Below are positions 1 to 8,807 of a stretch of DNA of 57,421 nucleotides, piece by piece. Position 1 is the first letter of the stretch, and each line of letters starts with the position of its first letter. Made by a program: the position numbers and the translations under genes. The stretch is from JAJISG01 sp964347345 (GTDB lineage: Archaea; Thermoplasmatota; Thermoplasmata; RBG-16-68-12; JAJISG01): the NCBI GenBank assembly GCA_964347345.1, contig CAYFYB010000009.1, positions 1 to 57,421 of the forward strand. The letters are read 5' to 3'. The notes under the pieces were generated by a model. The model was not told the DNA's origin, searched no databases, and was given only the letters and a program-made list of their open reading frames with translations.

Positions 1-1
1 C

Positions 2-514
2 CTCTACCTCATCCACTGGCCCGTGGAGAGCGAGCGCCTCGACACATGGCGCGCCTTGGAATCAATCCGAGAGGCGGGGAGGTGCCGATCCATCGGAGTC
101 TCCAACTACATGGTCCGCCACCTGGAGGAGCTCCTCGATCATTCTGAGGTCCTTCCGGCCGTCAACCAGATTGAGCTGCATCCGTGGAACTACGCCTCGC
201 GGAAGGCGACGGTTGACCTCTGTCGCCGGAAGGGGATCCTGGTGGAAGCCTATAGTCCCCTGACCAAGGGACGGATGCTCCGCGACCGCCAGCTAGACGA
301 GATAGCGACGGCCCACGAAAAGACCCCCGCCCAGGTCCTCCTCCGATGGGGAATCCAGCACGGTTTCGTCGAGATCCCTAAGTCCTCTCGGTCGGAGCGC
401 ATCCGTGAGAACGTCGCCATCTTCGATTTCGAACTCTCCGGCGACGATATGGATACCCTGGATTCCCTGGACCGGGCCTTGGCGACTAGTTGGGATCCCA
501 CAGGCACGCCGTAG
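2..514 (+). CDS. Aldo/keto reductase, 5' truncated by window edge
   Basis: NAD(P)H-dependent reduction of carbonyl compounds is the expected reaction. The reading frame is open to the window edge, so the N-terminus with the catalytic Asp/Tyr/Lys lies outside; 170 residues remain of a usual 270-330. The visible part starts with LYLIHWP, the AKR strand holding the catalytic His, followed by GVSNY, NQIELHPW and the NADP-binding IPKSS segment near the C-terminus, all in family order. The end is short after the cofactor loop (SWDPTGTP). Substrate cannot be named. No operon partner is visible: the next gene is on the other strand. Confidence 0.9.
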   Translation, partial: LYLIHWPVESERLDTWRALESIREAGRCRSIGVSNYMVRHLEELLDHSEVLPAVNQIELHPWNYASRKATVDLCRRKGILVEAYSPLTKGRMLRDRQLDEIATAHEKTPAQVLLRWGIQHGFVEIPKSSRSERIRENVAIFDFELSGDDMDTLDSLDRALATSWDPTGTP

Positions 515-695
515 ATCCTTTTTGACGACCTCACCATGGCTGCGGCGGGCGTTTGGGGAATCCCGGGGCGCGATCTGTCTCTTGGAGTGACCCGCGGGAC
601 AGAAGTGGCCGGATCTGATTCTATCCCGGTTCGAGACCTTGAGAGACTGACGACCCTGCCGAGGTCTTGGCGGTCCACCGCTGCCTAACAGTCCC

Positions 696-1178
696 CTACC
701 GAAGGTGGGAGCAGACTAGATCTGGGTTGTGGAGGGACTCGTGGGGCCCGGCCTCGAAGATCAGACCCTCGATGAAGCTGAAGACCAGGCGGCCAGTATC
801 CTGGATTACAATCCCCTCGCCCTTGATCACGACGTTGAAGACGGCTCCCACAGTGGTCTCCGTCCCCCTCTCGAAGTCGATGAACACTGCCACGGCGGGT
901 TGCTCTACGGAGCTCTCCCCCGTAGCCAGGTTCGTGCGAACGACTGTCCCGTGGATGTGGAGCTGAACGGCGGATAGGTCACCTTCCCTGTCGAAGAAGA
1001 CCAGCTCCACGAAGTTCAGGGTCCGGTCCTCCCGCAGGGTGTAATCCCCACAGTCGATTTCGACGACCTCTTCGAATACAAAGCGGTTCATCACGGGCCT
1101 TGCAGCGGCTGCGGGCGTCATGACCAGGGCCAACAGGAGCAAGCAGAGTCCTCCTGCCAAAAGTCCTGCATGCCTCAT
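696..1178 (-). CDS. Secreted hypothetical protein
   Basis: A 160-residue protein I do not recognise. The first 26 residues form a clear signal peptide (MRHAGLL, then a Leu/Ala-rich core, ending AAAARP), so it is exported. The mature part is rich in beta-prone segments (FVELVFFDREGD, VAVFIDFERGT, FNVVIKGEGIVIQDTG) and has two Cys residues, suggesting a small extracellular beta-barrel or beta-sandwich domain. A GGAGGTGA ribosome-binding site lies about 12 nt upstream of the ATG. It stands alone between a plus-strand AKR and a plus-strand nuclease gene that is also directed outside the cell. Confidence 0.75.
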   Translation of the reverse strand: MRHAGLLAGGLCLLLLALVMTPAAAARPVMNRFVFEEVVEIDCGDYTLREDRTLNFVELVFFDREGDLSAVQLHIHGTVVRTNLATGESSVEQPAVAVFIDFERGTETTVGAVFNVVIKGEGIVIQDTGRLVFSFIEGLIFEAGPHESLHNPDLVCSHLR

Positions 1179-1399
1179 GCTTATGCGCTCACCTCCTCCC
1201 GCCGTGCGAGCCCTGGGTACTTCTACGCGCCCCTCCTCGGCGCAGTCCCTGACGTGCTATGACATGCTGTTGCTAAAAACATTTCCCGTGATTATCGAGT
1301 CTGATAGCATTGCCCCCGTCCGCCGGTGAGGAGGCCTTGAGATAGTGTACAAGTAGTTGGTCGTTCATTGGATGCCTCAAGGCCGGAGGGGTTGGGAAG

Positions 1400-2143
1400 A
1401 TGATGGGCAAGCGGGTATGGAGCGTGGTCCTCGTTGCTGCGGTGGTGGTCGTCGCCGTAGTCGGCGTCTTCATCGCGGTCTCTGTCATGCAGCCACCGGC
1501 CACATCGCCGCCGCCTCCACCACCTTCAGAGCCTCCACCACCTTCAGAGCCTCCGCCCCCCTCGGAGCCTCCTCCGCCCCAAGAGTCATCGGATTGTCCA
1601 AGGTCGGTTGGCCTCTGCATTGAACGCAACGTGACCCGAGTGATTGATGGGGACACCCTCGATGTCGAAGGGGATCTCCGAATTCGGCTCGTGCTCGTCG
1701 ATGCTCCCGAGCTGAGCGAATCTGGTGGGCCTGAGGCCCGGGACTACCTTGTAAACCTCTGTCTCGGCTCCCTCGCCCTGATAGACGAGGACGATTTCCA
1801 GATTGGCGACGACCCATATGGCCGAATTCTCGCCGTTGTCTACTGTGGCGGGACGAACGCAAATGCGGCCGTGATCTCCTCAGGTCACGCGGATACATAC
1901 TACCTCTACTGCTCCGAGAGTGAATTCGGGGGTGAGGCATGGACGGGATGCTCATCCCCGCCGCCTCCACCGCCACCACCGCCGCAGGAGGAGAACTGCG
2001 ACCCCTCTTATCCGGATGTCTGCATACCACCCCCGCCGCCAGACCTGGATTGTGCGGACATACCCTACCGGAACTTCCGGGTCCTTCCTCCCGATCCGCA
2101 TCGATTTGATGGGGATGGGGATGGGATCGGGTGCGAGACTTGA
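1400..2143 (+). CDS. Membrane-anchored thermonuclease (SNase) with excalibur calcium-binding tail
   Basis: Staphylococcal-nuclease-like extracellular DNase/RNase. Order: N-terminal membrane segment (residues about 6-30, Val/Ala rich), a Pro/Ser/Glu linker of PPPPSE repeats, the SNase fold (about 75-190), a second poly-Pro linker, and a C-terminal excalibur domain (DPHRFDGDGDGIGCE). The SNase signature VIDGDTLDV is present and the equivalents of the catalytic Arg35, Glu43 and Arg87 can be seen in RIRLVLVDAPE and DPYGRIL. The fold is likely on the outer face of the cytoplasmic membrane, where it could release nucleotides or degrade foreign DNA. SNase-excalibur fusions are common in Gram-positive bacteria, so transfer is possible. 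The ATG follows a GGAGGGG-like site. Confidence 0.9.
   Translation: MMGKRVWSVVLVAAVVVVAVVGVFIAVSVMQPPATSPPPPPPSEPPPPSEPPPPSEPPPPQESSDCPRSVGLCIERNVTRVIDGDTLDVEGDLRIRLVLVDAPELSESGGPEARDYLVNLCLGSLALIDEDDFQIGDDPYGRILAVVYCGGTNANAAVISSGHADTYYLYCSESEFGGEAWTGCSSPPPPPPPPPQEENCDPSYPDVCIPPPPPDLDCADIPYRNFRVLPPDPHRFDGDGDGIGCET
1514..1585 (+). repeat. Four tandem 18-bp units coding PPPPSE linker
   Basis: Units at 1514-1531 and 1532-1549 are identical (CCTCCACCACCTTCAGAG), the third (1550-1567) differs at wobble-like positions and the fourth (1568-1585) is degenerate. They lie in the nuclease gene and encode its extended spacer; length is likely to vary between strains by slippage. Confidence 0.85.
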
Positions 2144-2246
2144 TGGGTAGGAATACACACCGCATGCCCAAACTGACGGAAGGCGAATGGGTGGCGGCGG
2201 TCTAGCCGAGTAAACGACGGAGAGAGCAGGGACCTTCTGCGGCGTC

Positions 2247-2256
2247 GGTATAAGAA
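2247..2256 (+). promoter_or_regulatory. TATA box of SDR gene
   Basis: GGTATAAGAA centred about 40 nt before the ATG at 2291; predicted transcription start near 2277 gives a short leader containing AGGGAG. Confidence 0.5.
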
Positions 2257-2290
2257 CCACCGGTGCGTTCCAATATCCAGGGAGCCTGAA

Positions 2291-3181
2291 ATGAATGCAG
2301 GATATCCCGCCAAAGCGGTGGTGATCACAGGCGCATCATCGGGGATCGGTGAGGCCTGCGCCCTCCGTCTTGCTAAGAGAGGCGTACGCGTGTTCGCAGG
2401 CGTGAGGAACGAGTCTGATGGAGCATCCATGGAACAGAAGGCCTCCAGAGGACTGACGCCTGTTCTGATGGACGTCACCATCCCCGAGACGATTGCATCA
2501 GCGCGGCGGACAATCGAGGACGCCCTCGACGGAGAGGGCCTGGACGGGCTAGTGAACAGCGCTGGCATCTACTTCGGCGGTCCACTGGAGTTCTCTTCCC
2601 TTAACGAGATGCGCAAGGAATTCGATGTAAACCTATTCGGTGCGATTGCAGTCACACAGGCATTTCTACCGTTCCTTCGCACCACTGGTGGACGAATAGT
2701 CAACATAAGTTCGGTCAGCGGTCTGATTGCGCTCCCGTTCTTCGGACCGTATGCCGCAAGCAAGTTCGCCCTAGAGGCCATTTCGGACTCGTGGCGTGTA
2801 GAACTGAAACCATGGGGAATCTGGGTTGCGGTCGTGGAACCGGGAGTTGTGGATACACCTCTGCGAGAGAAGACCATCGCGACTCTGAGGAGAGCCAGGG
2901 AAGGCTTTCCCCCCGAGGCGCATGAACTCTATGGTCACATCTTCGGCTCGGCGGAACGGCAGCAAGAGCGAGGTATTCCCGCAGAGCGTGTTGCTGAGGC
3001 GGTCGAGCATGCCTTGTTCTCTCGCAGTCCCAAACGCCGTTACCTGGTGGGACCGGATGCCATAGTCTTCTCCATCTTCCGGAAGTTGCCCGTCGCGTTC
3101 CGTGACTGGCTAATCGCAAGGCACATCGAAACACACCACGGACCTCAGTCCAAACCTGATCTGGAATCCGGGGATGGATGA
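2291..3181 (+). CDS. Short-chain dehydrogenase/reductase (classical SDR)
   Basis: NAD(P)-dependent oxidoreductase. Cofactor motif TGASSGIG is at residues 13-20, the NNAG-type motif appears as NSAG, and the catalytic Ser-Tyr-Lys set is seen in NISSVSG and YAASK. Length 296 is on the long side for a classical SDR; the C-terminal region (RYLVGPDAIVFSIFRKLPVAFRDWLI) resembles retinol/steroid-dehydrogenase-like members that act on hydrophobic substrates. Own TATA box and RBS indicate independent transcription. Substrate unknown. The stop codon overlaps an ATG that opens a 67-codon frame, judged unlikely to be a gene. Confidence 0.88.
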   Translation: MNAGYPAKAVVITGASSGIGEACALRLAKRGVRVFAGVRNESDGASMEQKASRGLTPVLMDVTIPETIASARRTIEDALDGEGLDGLVNSAGIYFGGPLEFSSLNEMRKEFDVNLFGAIAVTQAFLPFLRTTGGRIVNISSVSGLIALPFFGPYAASKFALEAISDSWRVELKPWGIWVAVVEPGVVDTPLREKTIATLRRAREGFPPEAHELYGHIFGSAERQQERGIPAERVAEAVEHALFSRSPKRRYLVGPDAIVFSIFRKLPVAFRDWLIARHIETHHGPQSKPDLESGDG

Positions 3182-3333
3182 CGACGAAGCCCACGCTGTC
3201 ATTGGCCATCGAAGTCTGGAATCCTGGACTGTATGTCAAGGGAGAGGCAGAGGTCCCTGGGCGGAATCGGTTCCGAATAGTGTTCCTGCCCGGCCCTGGC
3301 GGTATGAGTCGACTTCAGAAGTGCGAGCAAGAG

Positions 3334-4104
3334 CTAAGATATCGAGGGGACGGTCTCGACACCTGGTTTCGAAGGGACTAATCTCCCCATGGTCAATCCG
3401 TAGATCGAGATTAGAATAAGAGGCAGGTGTAGCACGAGCATCCAGAGGGTGTATTCCGGGACGATGAAGAGGGTCATGGCGTTGAAGAAGCCAAGGATGA
3501 GGCCGACAAGACTGGTCACGGTGAGGAGACTCGGATTATGATTCGGATAGATGAGTGTCAGTATGGCCAAAACAACCGGAGTGGTTGGACAGAAGAAGAT
3601 TCCATAGTCCGAGGTGAGAAGTAGTAGAGGGCTGAAGTCGGGGCTGAGGTCATCCGCGACGGGGAACCAGAATGCAAGAATCGCGAGGGGGACTACCCAG
3701 TACCTCCACGTTGGGAGCCTGCGAGGAGTGAAGTCATTCTGCGGCCTGTAAGCCTCCCAGATCCAGAAGAGGGCGACGGCGATCATCGGTACCATGTTTC
3801 CTGTCAACACCACAGGCCCGTAGCTCTCCGTGAAGGCGATGTTGTTCGCAAAGGCGAGAAAGACAAACAGGGCCGCGAAGTGAACGTCGAAAACCCTCCC
3901 GAATCTGTTCCCATACCTGTAAATCAAGACAACTAGGAGAGCAGTGGTCACGTGAAAGAAGGGGGAGAGCAATGAGAATGTACCCGAGACAGTCTTCAGG
4001 ACCTCCACCGTGATTTCTGGGGTCTCTGTCTGACTGAAGGGGACGTTAGTGATTGGCGGAAGGAAGAATGACAGTGTGATCAGCACATAGATCAGACGCC
4101 TCAC
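3334..4104 (-). CDS. Multi-pass membrane protein, unknown
   Basis: Not recognised. From the GTG at 4104 the product is 256 residues with about seven hydrophobic segments (LIYVLITLSFFLPP, TALLVVLIYR, FAALFVFLAFANN, MVPMIAVALFWIW, WVVPLAILAFWF, VVLAILTLIYP, LVGLILGFFNA, LWMLVLHLPLILISIYG). The frame stays open to a TTG at 4239, but a TATA-like ACGTATACG at 4129-4139 puts a leaderless start at about 4104, just before the first membrane helix, so I prefer it. No charged catalytic cluster or binding motif is evident. Codon use is less GC-biased than its neighbours, which with the unusual composition may mean recent acquisition. Confidence 0.65.
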   Translation of the reverse strand: MRRLIYVLITLSFFLPPITNVPFSQTETPEITVEVLKTVSGTFSLLSPFFHVTTALLVVLIYRYGNRFGRVFDVHFAALFVFLAFANNIAFTESYGPVVLTGNMVPMIAVALFWIWEAYRPQNDFTPRRLPTWRYWVVPLAILAFWFPVADDLSPDFSPLLLLTSDYGIFFCPTTPVVLAILTLIYPNHNPSLLTVTSLVGLILGFFNAMTLFIVPEYTLWMLVLHLPLILISIYGLTMGRLVPSKPGVETVPSIS

Positions 4105-4453
4105 TCTAACGTTCGTAGTCTTTCCCCCGGCGTATACGTTGACGATTGCCCGGACACACGTGACTAGGAATGGGCGGACCCTTCGTGTCACACCACTAGC
4201 CTGGGAGATATGAAGATGATATGCACCATAGTGGCCCAACTGCTGTCAACTAGGATATGCACGATTGCTACGTCAGCCATCCAGCTCATTCGCCGAGAGA
4301 GTTGATCGTCGTCCAAAGGTAGACTCTCCATTTGGAGCATAGCGGTATGCTGCTGTGCAGTGACCTGCCCGCGCAAAACCTATCTATAGAGTCTAGAGTA
4401 TAGCAGGGCCTGTTGGGGTCCTGTCCCTTAGCCCCTAGCCTCAGGCGGGTCCT

Positions 4454-5899
4454 ATGCCCTTCGACGATCTCCGCTCACCGTTGGCCTTCCTGGAGGAGAC
4501 GCTAGGCGTCCTCCCCAACCTAGAGGTTCTCAAAGAGTACGAGGCCTGGTGGCGGGAAGGCCAGACCATCTCCGCTGCCGTCGACCGCCAGGGCACTCCC
4601 TGGCTAAAGATGTTCGACCGGTACGGCAACCGGGTTGACGAGATTCTCTACCCGCCCGAGTACTGGGCCATGTTGAGGAAGGGCTACGAAGCCGGCTCCG
4701 TGTGGAGGGTCTTCGATGAAGGATCCGTGCTGCCCTTCTTCCTGCTGGGCTACGTCACGGCTTTCCACGACCCAGGCCTCAACTGTCCCTATGCCGTCTC
4801 CCTGTCCACAGCTCTCCCCCTGGAGAAGTACGGGGGCGAGGAGCTGAAAGCTGCATATCTCCCCCAGATGCTGAAGAGGGAAGGCATGCCATGGCAGGGA
4901 GCTACCTGGATGACGGAGGTTAAGGGAGGCTCGGACCTCGGGGGCGCGGTGGAAACTTTGGCGGTGGCTCATGGGGACCGCTGGCTCTTGACGGGGGAGA
5001 AGTACTTCGCCAGCAACGTGGGGGCTGAGCTGGCGGTGGTCGCTGCCCGTCCTGAAGGTGCTCCTAAAGACGTGCGGGGCCTGGCTCTCTTCCTCCTGCC
5101 GAAGTACCGGGAGGACGGCAGTCTCAACTACACTGTCCGCCGCCTGAAGGACAAGACGGGGACCCGTTCCGTACCTACCGGCGAGGTGGAGTTTAGGGAG
5201 AGCGAGGCGTTCCTCCTGGGAAGACAAGAGCGGGGCATTTACCTGATCCTGGAGGTGCTGAACGTCTCCAGGGTCGCCAACAGTGTGAGCAGCGCGGCCC
5301 TAACCCAGCGGGCGCTAGCCGATGCCATTGAATATGCGGAGAACCGGACGGCCTTCGGGAAGCCTGTCCGGGAGCACCCCCTGATGGAGACCCAGATAGC
5401 GGAGCGGACTGCCTGGCTGCGGAGGGCCTTCGCCCTGGCCTGGGAGTCAGTCCGACTCCTCGATGAGGTCTGGCGGGAGGAGTACCCGTACTCGGACCGC
5501 TACCACCTCTTCCGATTGATCGCCCACCTGGCCAAGTACTGGACAGCAGAGACTGCGGCTCTGACGGCCAAGTGGTCCATGGAGGTGCACGGCGGAATGG
5601 GCGTCCTAGAAGAGTACTCCGTGGAGCGATGGTTCCGGGAAGCCATGGTGCTCTCCATCTGGGAAGGGACCTCTCATCGACACATCCTGGATGGGCTGGA
5701 GGCCATGGAGCGAAAGGGGGCCCACAAACTCCTGTTCGAGCACCTCTCCGGCAGGGCAGATCCCCGGTCCTTGGAGATGATCGTGTCGAGGGTCGAAAAC
5801 CATTTGTCCCTTCCAATGAGGGAGAAAGAAGGTGGGGCAGAACTCCTGTTTTGGGATCTGGGGAAATTCACTGCCGATACGCTCCTGGGGAAGCCTTAG
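4454..5899 (+). CDS. Acyl-CoA dehydrogenase, AidB-like
   Basis: FAD-dependent acyl-CoA dehydrogenase superfamily, 481 residues, longer than short-chain ACADs (about 380) and matching the AidB/long subgroup with an extra N-terminal region (first 70 residues). Family signatures visible: WMTEVKGGSDL (FAD/substrate loop), GEKYFASN, RLKDKTGTRSVPTGEVEF, NRTAFGKP, and MEVHGGMGVLEEYSVERWFREA near the C-terminus. In AidB relatives the substrate is uncertain and some members bind DNA or protect against alkylation; a fatty or branched acyl-CoA oxidation role is equally possible. It stands alone, without an electron transfer flavoprotein gene nearby. Confidence 0.9.
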   Translation: MPFDDLRSPLAFLEETLGVLPNLEVLKEYEAWWREGQTISAAVDRQGTPWLKMFDRYGNRVDEILYPPEYWAMLRKGYEAGSVWRVFDEGSVLPFFLLGYVTAFHDPGLNCPYAVSLSTALPLEKYGGEELKAAYLPQMLKREGMPWQGATWMTEVKGGSDLGGAVETLAVAHGDRWLLTGEKYFASNVGAELAVVAARPEGAPKDVRGLALFLLPKYREDGSLNYTVRRLKDKTGTRSVPTGEVEFRESEAFLLGRQERGIYLILEVLNVSRVANSVSSAALTQRALADAIEYAENRTAFGKPVREHPLMETQIAERTAWLRRAFALAWESVRLLDEVWREEYPYSDRYHLFRLIAHLAKYWTAETAALTAKWSMEVHGGMGVLEEYSVERWFREAMVLSIWEGTSHRHILDGLEAMERKGAHKLLFEHLSGRADPRSLEMIVSRVENHLSLPMREKEGGAELLFWDLGKFTADTLLGKP

Positions 5900-5900
5900 C

Positions 5901-5920
5901 GGCCTCGTTTCTGTGAGGCC
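5901..5920 (+). terminator. Possible hairpin after acyl-CoA dehydrogenase gene
   Basis: GGCCTC and GAGGCC form a 6-bp stem with an 8-nt loop two bases after the stop codon. No T-run follows, so a terminator role is only a guess. Confidence 0.25.
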
Positions 5921-6048
5921 TGAGGGTGAAAACCGTGAAGGTATGATTTTGGATTCGGGCCCTGAAGCGACAGAAGTATCCACAGGCAAGTAAAACACTA
6001 ACACAGAGGTCAAAAAGCCGAACCTGAATTCGCAGGCGGGGGCCCTGG

Positions 6049-6396
6049 ATGGTCATATGCACAGAATGTGGGACGCGTAATGACGAGGACGCGAGGTTCT
6101 GTAACAGCTGCGGTGCCTCCCTCACGGGCGGCACGGGAAAAGCTGAACCAGAGTGGCGCAAGAAGGCGGAGGATGAATGCGCCAAGACTCGCGGGGGCCA
6201 GATATTCTGGGGACTGATAGTCGTCTTCATCGGCGCCTGGCTCATATTCGAGTTCGGGATAAAGAACATCGAAGGACTGCCACAGTGGGTCTACGAACTC
6301 ACACCCTGGTGGATCATTCCCGTCATAATTGGCATCGCAATCATTATCGCGGGCGTCAGGCTCGCCGCGGGGAGAGGGCGCGAGACCTGCGATTAG
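6049..6396 (+). CDS. Zinc-ribbon membrane protein
   Basis: 115 residues. An N-terminal zinc ribbon (CTECGTRNDEDARFCNSCG, residues 4-22) is followed by a polar linker, then two membrane helices (FWGLIVVFIGAWLIFEFG and WWIIPVIIGIAIIIAGV). Such zinc-ribbon plus membrane-helix proteins are common in archaea and bacteria and are mostly of unknown role, perhaps anchoring or sensing. It converges with the membrane protein on the other strand, one base apart. Confidence 0.8.
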   Translation: MVICTECGTRNDEDARFCNSCGASLTGGTGKAEPEWRKKAEDECAKTRGGQIFWGLIVVFIGAWLIFEFGIKNIEGLPQWVYELTPWWIIPVIIGIAIIIAGVRLAAGRGRETCD

Positions 6397-6397
6397 C

Positions 6398-7102
6398 CTA
6401 GTCTGAATAGACCTTACAGTCCTCTACGCAATCTCTGCATGCTCTGATATGTTGCCAACGGGAAAGCTGGATCCGCGTGTCCAGGAATAGAAACGAGAAC
6501 AGGACTCCCATGACGCCGAAAACCACGCTACCGGACAGCTCAAGAAAGCCTACGACCACGAGGAAGAATCCGACGACGAGGAGGCTGTTGGAGATTATTC
6601 TCGCGTAGGCCCTGTTGAGCGGTAGCACCGTTTCTACATACTTGGCGCCAACGAGTGCAAGGCCGAGAACAAGTGCTGCCTGGAGTACGCCAACTGGCAG
6701 TCCGACCGGCAGGGCGACGTAGAGGCTCATCAAGAGAACCGATACAATGGATCCTGCGGCAAGCCCGGTGCACCCCGCACAGAGGGTTCTGCCTTTCCAG
6801 TTGAACGTATGGCTATTGAAATGCCCACAGTCGGGGTGATGGCCCCGACGAGCTCTAGCCTGGGCTAGCTGCCTTGGCACCTCTTCATTGTTCGACCCTA
6901 TGAGCCTCCTCATCCAAGCTGGCCTGATGGTGAGGGATATGCCGAACAAGCAGCTGGCAATGAACGCACCTCCGACTAGCAGCTTGTCCAGCAAGTTGGG
7001 AGAGGGTGCAGTCGAGAGGGGTTGCCACGATACCGTCACGATCATGGCCGTTGCTGTCGCCGAGAGAATCATTAGGTAGATGACGGTCCTCTTCTGGCTC
7101 AA
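6398..7102 (-). CDS. Polytopic membrane protein with Cys/His zinc-like sites
   Basis: Chosen start is the TTG at 7102, whose last bases overlap the TGA of the radical SAM gene (TTGA), giving 234 residues beginning directly before a membrane helix; the frame is open upstream but only inside the radical SAM gene. About six hydrophobic segments. Between helices 2 and 3 lies a cytoplasmic-looking loop with HHPDCGHF, a further His and GRTLCAGCTGL, which looks like a bound metal site; the C-terminus adds HIRACRDCVEDC. I do not recognise the family by name. Tight translational coupling to the B12/radical SAM gene suggests a shared pathway, perhaps acting on a membrane lipid or haem-like substrate. 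Confidence 0.7.
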   Translation of the reverse strand: MSQKRTVIYLMILSATATAMIVTVSWQPLSTAPSPNLLDKLLVGGAFIASCLFGISLTIRPAWMRRLIGSNNEEVPRQLAQARARRGHHPDCGHFNSHTFNWKGRTLCAGCTGLAAGSIVSVLLMSLYVALPVGLPVGVLQAALVLGLALVGAKYVETVLPLNRAYARIISNSLLVVGFFLVVVGFLELSGSVVFGVMGVLFSFLFLDTRIQLSRWQHIRACRDCVEDCKVYSD

Positions 7103-8544
7103 ATGAGACGCCTCAGGTTCTTCAAGACTTTCTGGCTCAACATGTGACGGTACACCCTTCTCCTTACCTTGTGTCGGGAGAACATCCCCGCTATGCTCCG
7201 CGGGACGGAACCGTAGAAGGCATTGTAGCATTGGAATAGCTCTTCCTGCACCTCGCGTCGAGTCAGGAACTCCGTTGGCATGATGGCGTGGGCCATGTCG
7301 TAGTGTGCGTAGTATGGGTCTTCAATCCAGCCGTTTCGAAGGGCCTCGTCGTGGACGTCTGTACCGGGGTAGGGCGTGAGGACGGTGTATATCGCGAGAT
7401 CGGCCCCCAGGTCAAGAGAGAACTGGCGAAGCTGGTCGATGGATTCGGTGGTATCCCTTCGCGAGCCGATGACGAACATGGCATGGGCGAAGATACCGTT
7501 GTCCTGGAGGATCTTCGTCGCTTGGAACGCGTCCTCTACCCGCGCCCCCTTCTTGAAGTCTCTCAACACCTCAGGAGAATCGTTCTCCACACCGACGAGA
7601 ATCCAGTTGTTGCCTACGTCCCTCAGCTTTGCCACGCGCCCCGGGTTCTGGACTATGTCATCCGTTCTTGCCTGGAAGAACCAGGTGACGTCGTCCGTGA
7701 ATCCCCGGTGTCGTAGCTCCTCCCATAATCGCTCTCCGCGCACTCTGTAGCTGAAGTTGTCGTCCGTGAACCACAGGAACTCCCCACCGAACCTCTCGTG
7801 GAGATGCTCCATTTCATCGGCGATCCTCTTCGGCGACTTGGTCCTCCATTCACCGTTCCAGTGCTTCCACTGGCTGCAGAAGGTACACCGATACTTGCAG
7901 CCCCGGGAGCCCTCCAGAATCATGTACCTGACGTTCCTGCCGGCCATCATGGTGAAGTGATACTTCGGGAGGTTCTCCTCAACGAGGTGATAGGCTGGAT
8001 ACGGGAGGGCATCGAGGTTGTCGATGAGCGGCCGTTCCGGTGTGTGGACGATCTCTCCGTCATGTCTGTAGGAGAGGCCGTTTACCTGGGTGAGATCGCG
8101 ACCGTCCCTCAGTGTCTTGATGAGCTCCAGGAGGGTGACCTCTCCCTCGCCCCGGACGATGAAGTCTATCTCTGGGAAGTCCCTCAGAGATTCGTCAGGT
8201 GTGGAGGAGAAGTGCTGGCCGCCCAGAACTGTGACGATGTCATCGTCAACGGTCTTCGCTATCTCCGCCACCCTTGCGCACACATAGGCGTTGCAGGTGA
8301 ATCCCGACGCGGCGACGATCGACGGGTGGTCCGATTCGATCCTCCTCTCTATGTCCTTCCAGTCCTTCCCTTCAGCCTGACAATCAAGGACCCCTGTCCT
8401 CACGTCCGGCAATTGCTGTTCCACGTAGGCCGCCAGGACCAAGAGTCCCGTGGGGGGCGGCAGGTACTCACCCATCAGAAACCAGTAGTCCTTGGGTGGC
8501 TCAACGAAGAGTAGCTCCGTTATGGCTTTCTCCTTCAGTCTCAT
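7099..8544 (-). CDS. B12-binding radical SAM protein
   Basis: Cobalamin-dependent radical SAM enzyme of the BchE/methylase type. The N-terminal Rossmann B12 domain (residues about 10-160) contains VTVLGGQHFSSTPDE and the segment leading to IDFIVRGEGE; the TIM-barrel radical SAM domain follows with the 4Fe-4S motif CKYRCTFC after EGSRG, and FTDDNF, GVENDSPE and PGTD motifs of the family. Start ATG at 8544 opens MRLKEKAITELLFVEPP, where similarity begins; the frame extends further upstream but without a plausible RBS. Reaction (methylation, ring rearrangement) cannot be assigned. Next gene is overlapped by 4 nt. Bases 8545-8807 upstream hold a TATA-like CTATTATACC near 8605-8615 and otherwise nothing I can identify. 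Confidence 0.88.
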   Translation of the reverse strand: MRLKEKAITELLFVEPPKDYWFLMGEYLPPPTGLLVLAAYVEQQLPDVRTGVLDCQAEGKDWKDIERRIESDHPSIVAASGFTCNAYVCARVAEIAKTVDDDIVTVLGGQHFSSTPDESLRDFPEIDFIVRGEGEVTLLELIKTLRDGRDLTQVNGLSYRHDGEIVHTPERPLIDNLDALPYPAYHLVEENLPKYHFTMMAGRNVRYMILEGSRGCKYRCTFCSQWKHWNGEWRTKSPKRIADEMEHLHERFGGEFLWFTDDNFSYRVRGERLWEELRHRGFTDDVTWFFQARTDDIVQNPGRVAKLRDVGNNWILVGVENDSPEVLRDFKKGARVEDAFQATKILQDNGIFAHAMFVIGSRRDTTESIDQLRQFSLDLGADLAIYTVLTPYPGTDVHDEALRNGWIEDPYYAHYDMAHAIMPTEFLTRREVQEELFQCYNAFYGSVPRSIAGMFSRHKVRRRVYRHMLSQKVLKNLRRLI

Positions 8545-8807
8545 TCCGCTGCCCCACCCGCCTCCAATGAGCCTTACTCTCGGAGAGCGTACTAGAATTC
8601 TGCGTAGGTATAATAGGTATCCATGCGGGCGGTGAGTCCACCGGGTCGACAGGTCGGGAGAGCCCTGGCCACCCGGCGGAGTACGAGCTCTCATGGCCCG
8701 CCAGAATGTAGCATCGGGCTCGAAATGCCGCACCATGTGCGACAGCTACTCCCGATGGAAATCCATATGCCCGCGGCGCGCATACCCCACGAGAGCTAGG
8801 TGATACC

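Noticed and set aside
1485..2171. Minus-strand frame opposite the nuclease gene
   Set aside because: Composition mirrors the proline-repeat codons; no start signals.
3178..3381. 67-codon plus-strand frame beginning ATGA at the SDR stop
   Set aside because: No recognisable motif, runs into the convergent membrane gene, and overlaps its coding end; coupling by ATGA alone is weak.
4105..4239. Longer N-terminus for the unknown membrane protein
   Set aside because: TATA-like box lies inside it and the extra residues do not look like a signal or helix; the start would be TTG.
5193..5816. Long minus-strand open frame inside the acyl-CoA dehydrogenase gene
   Set aside because: GC-rich shadow frame with Pro/Ser/Arg-rich composition and no family features.
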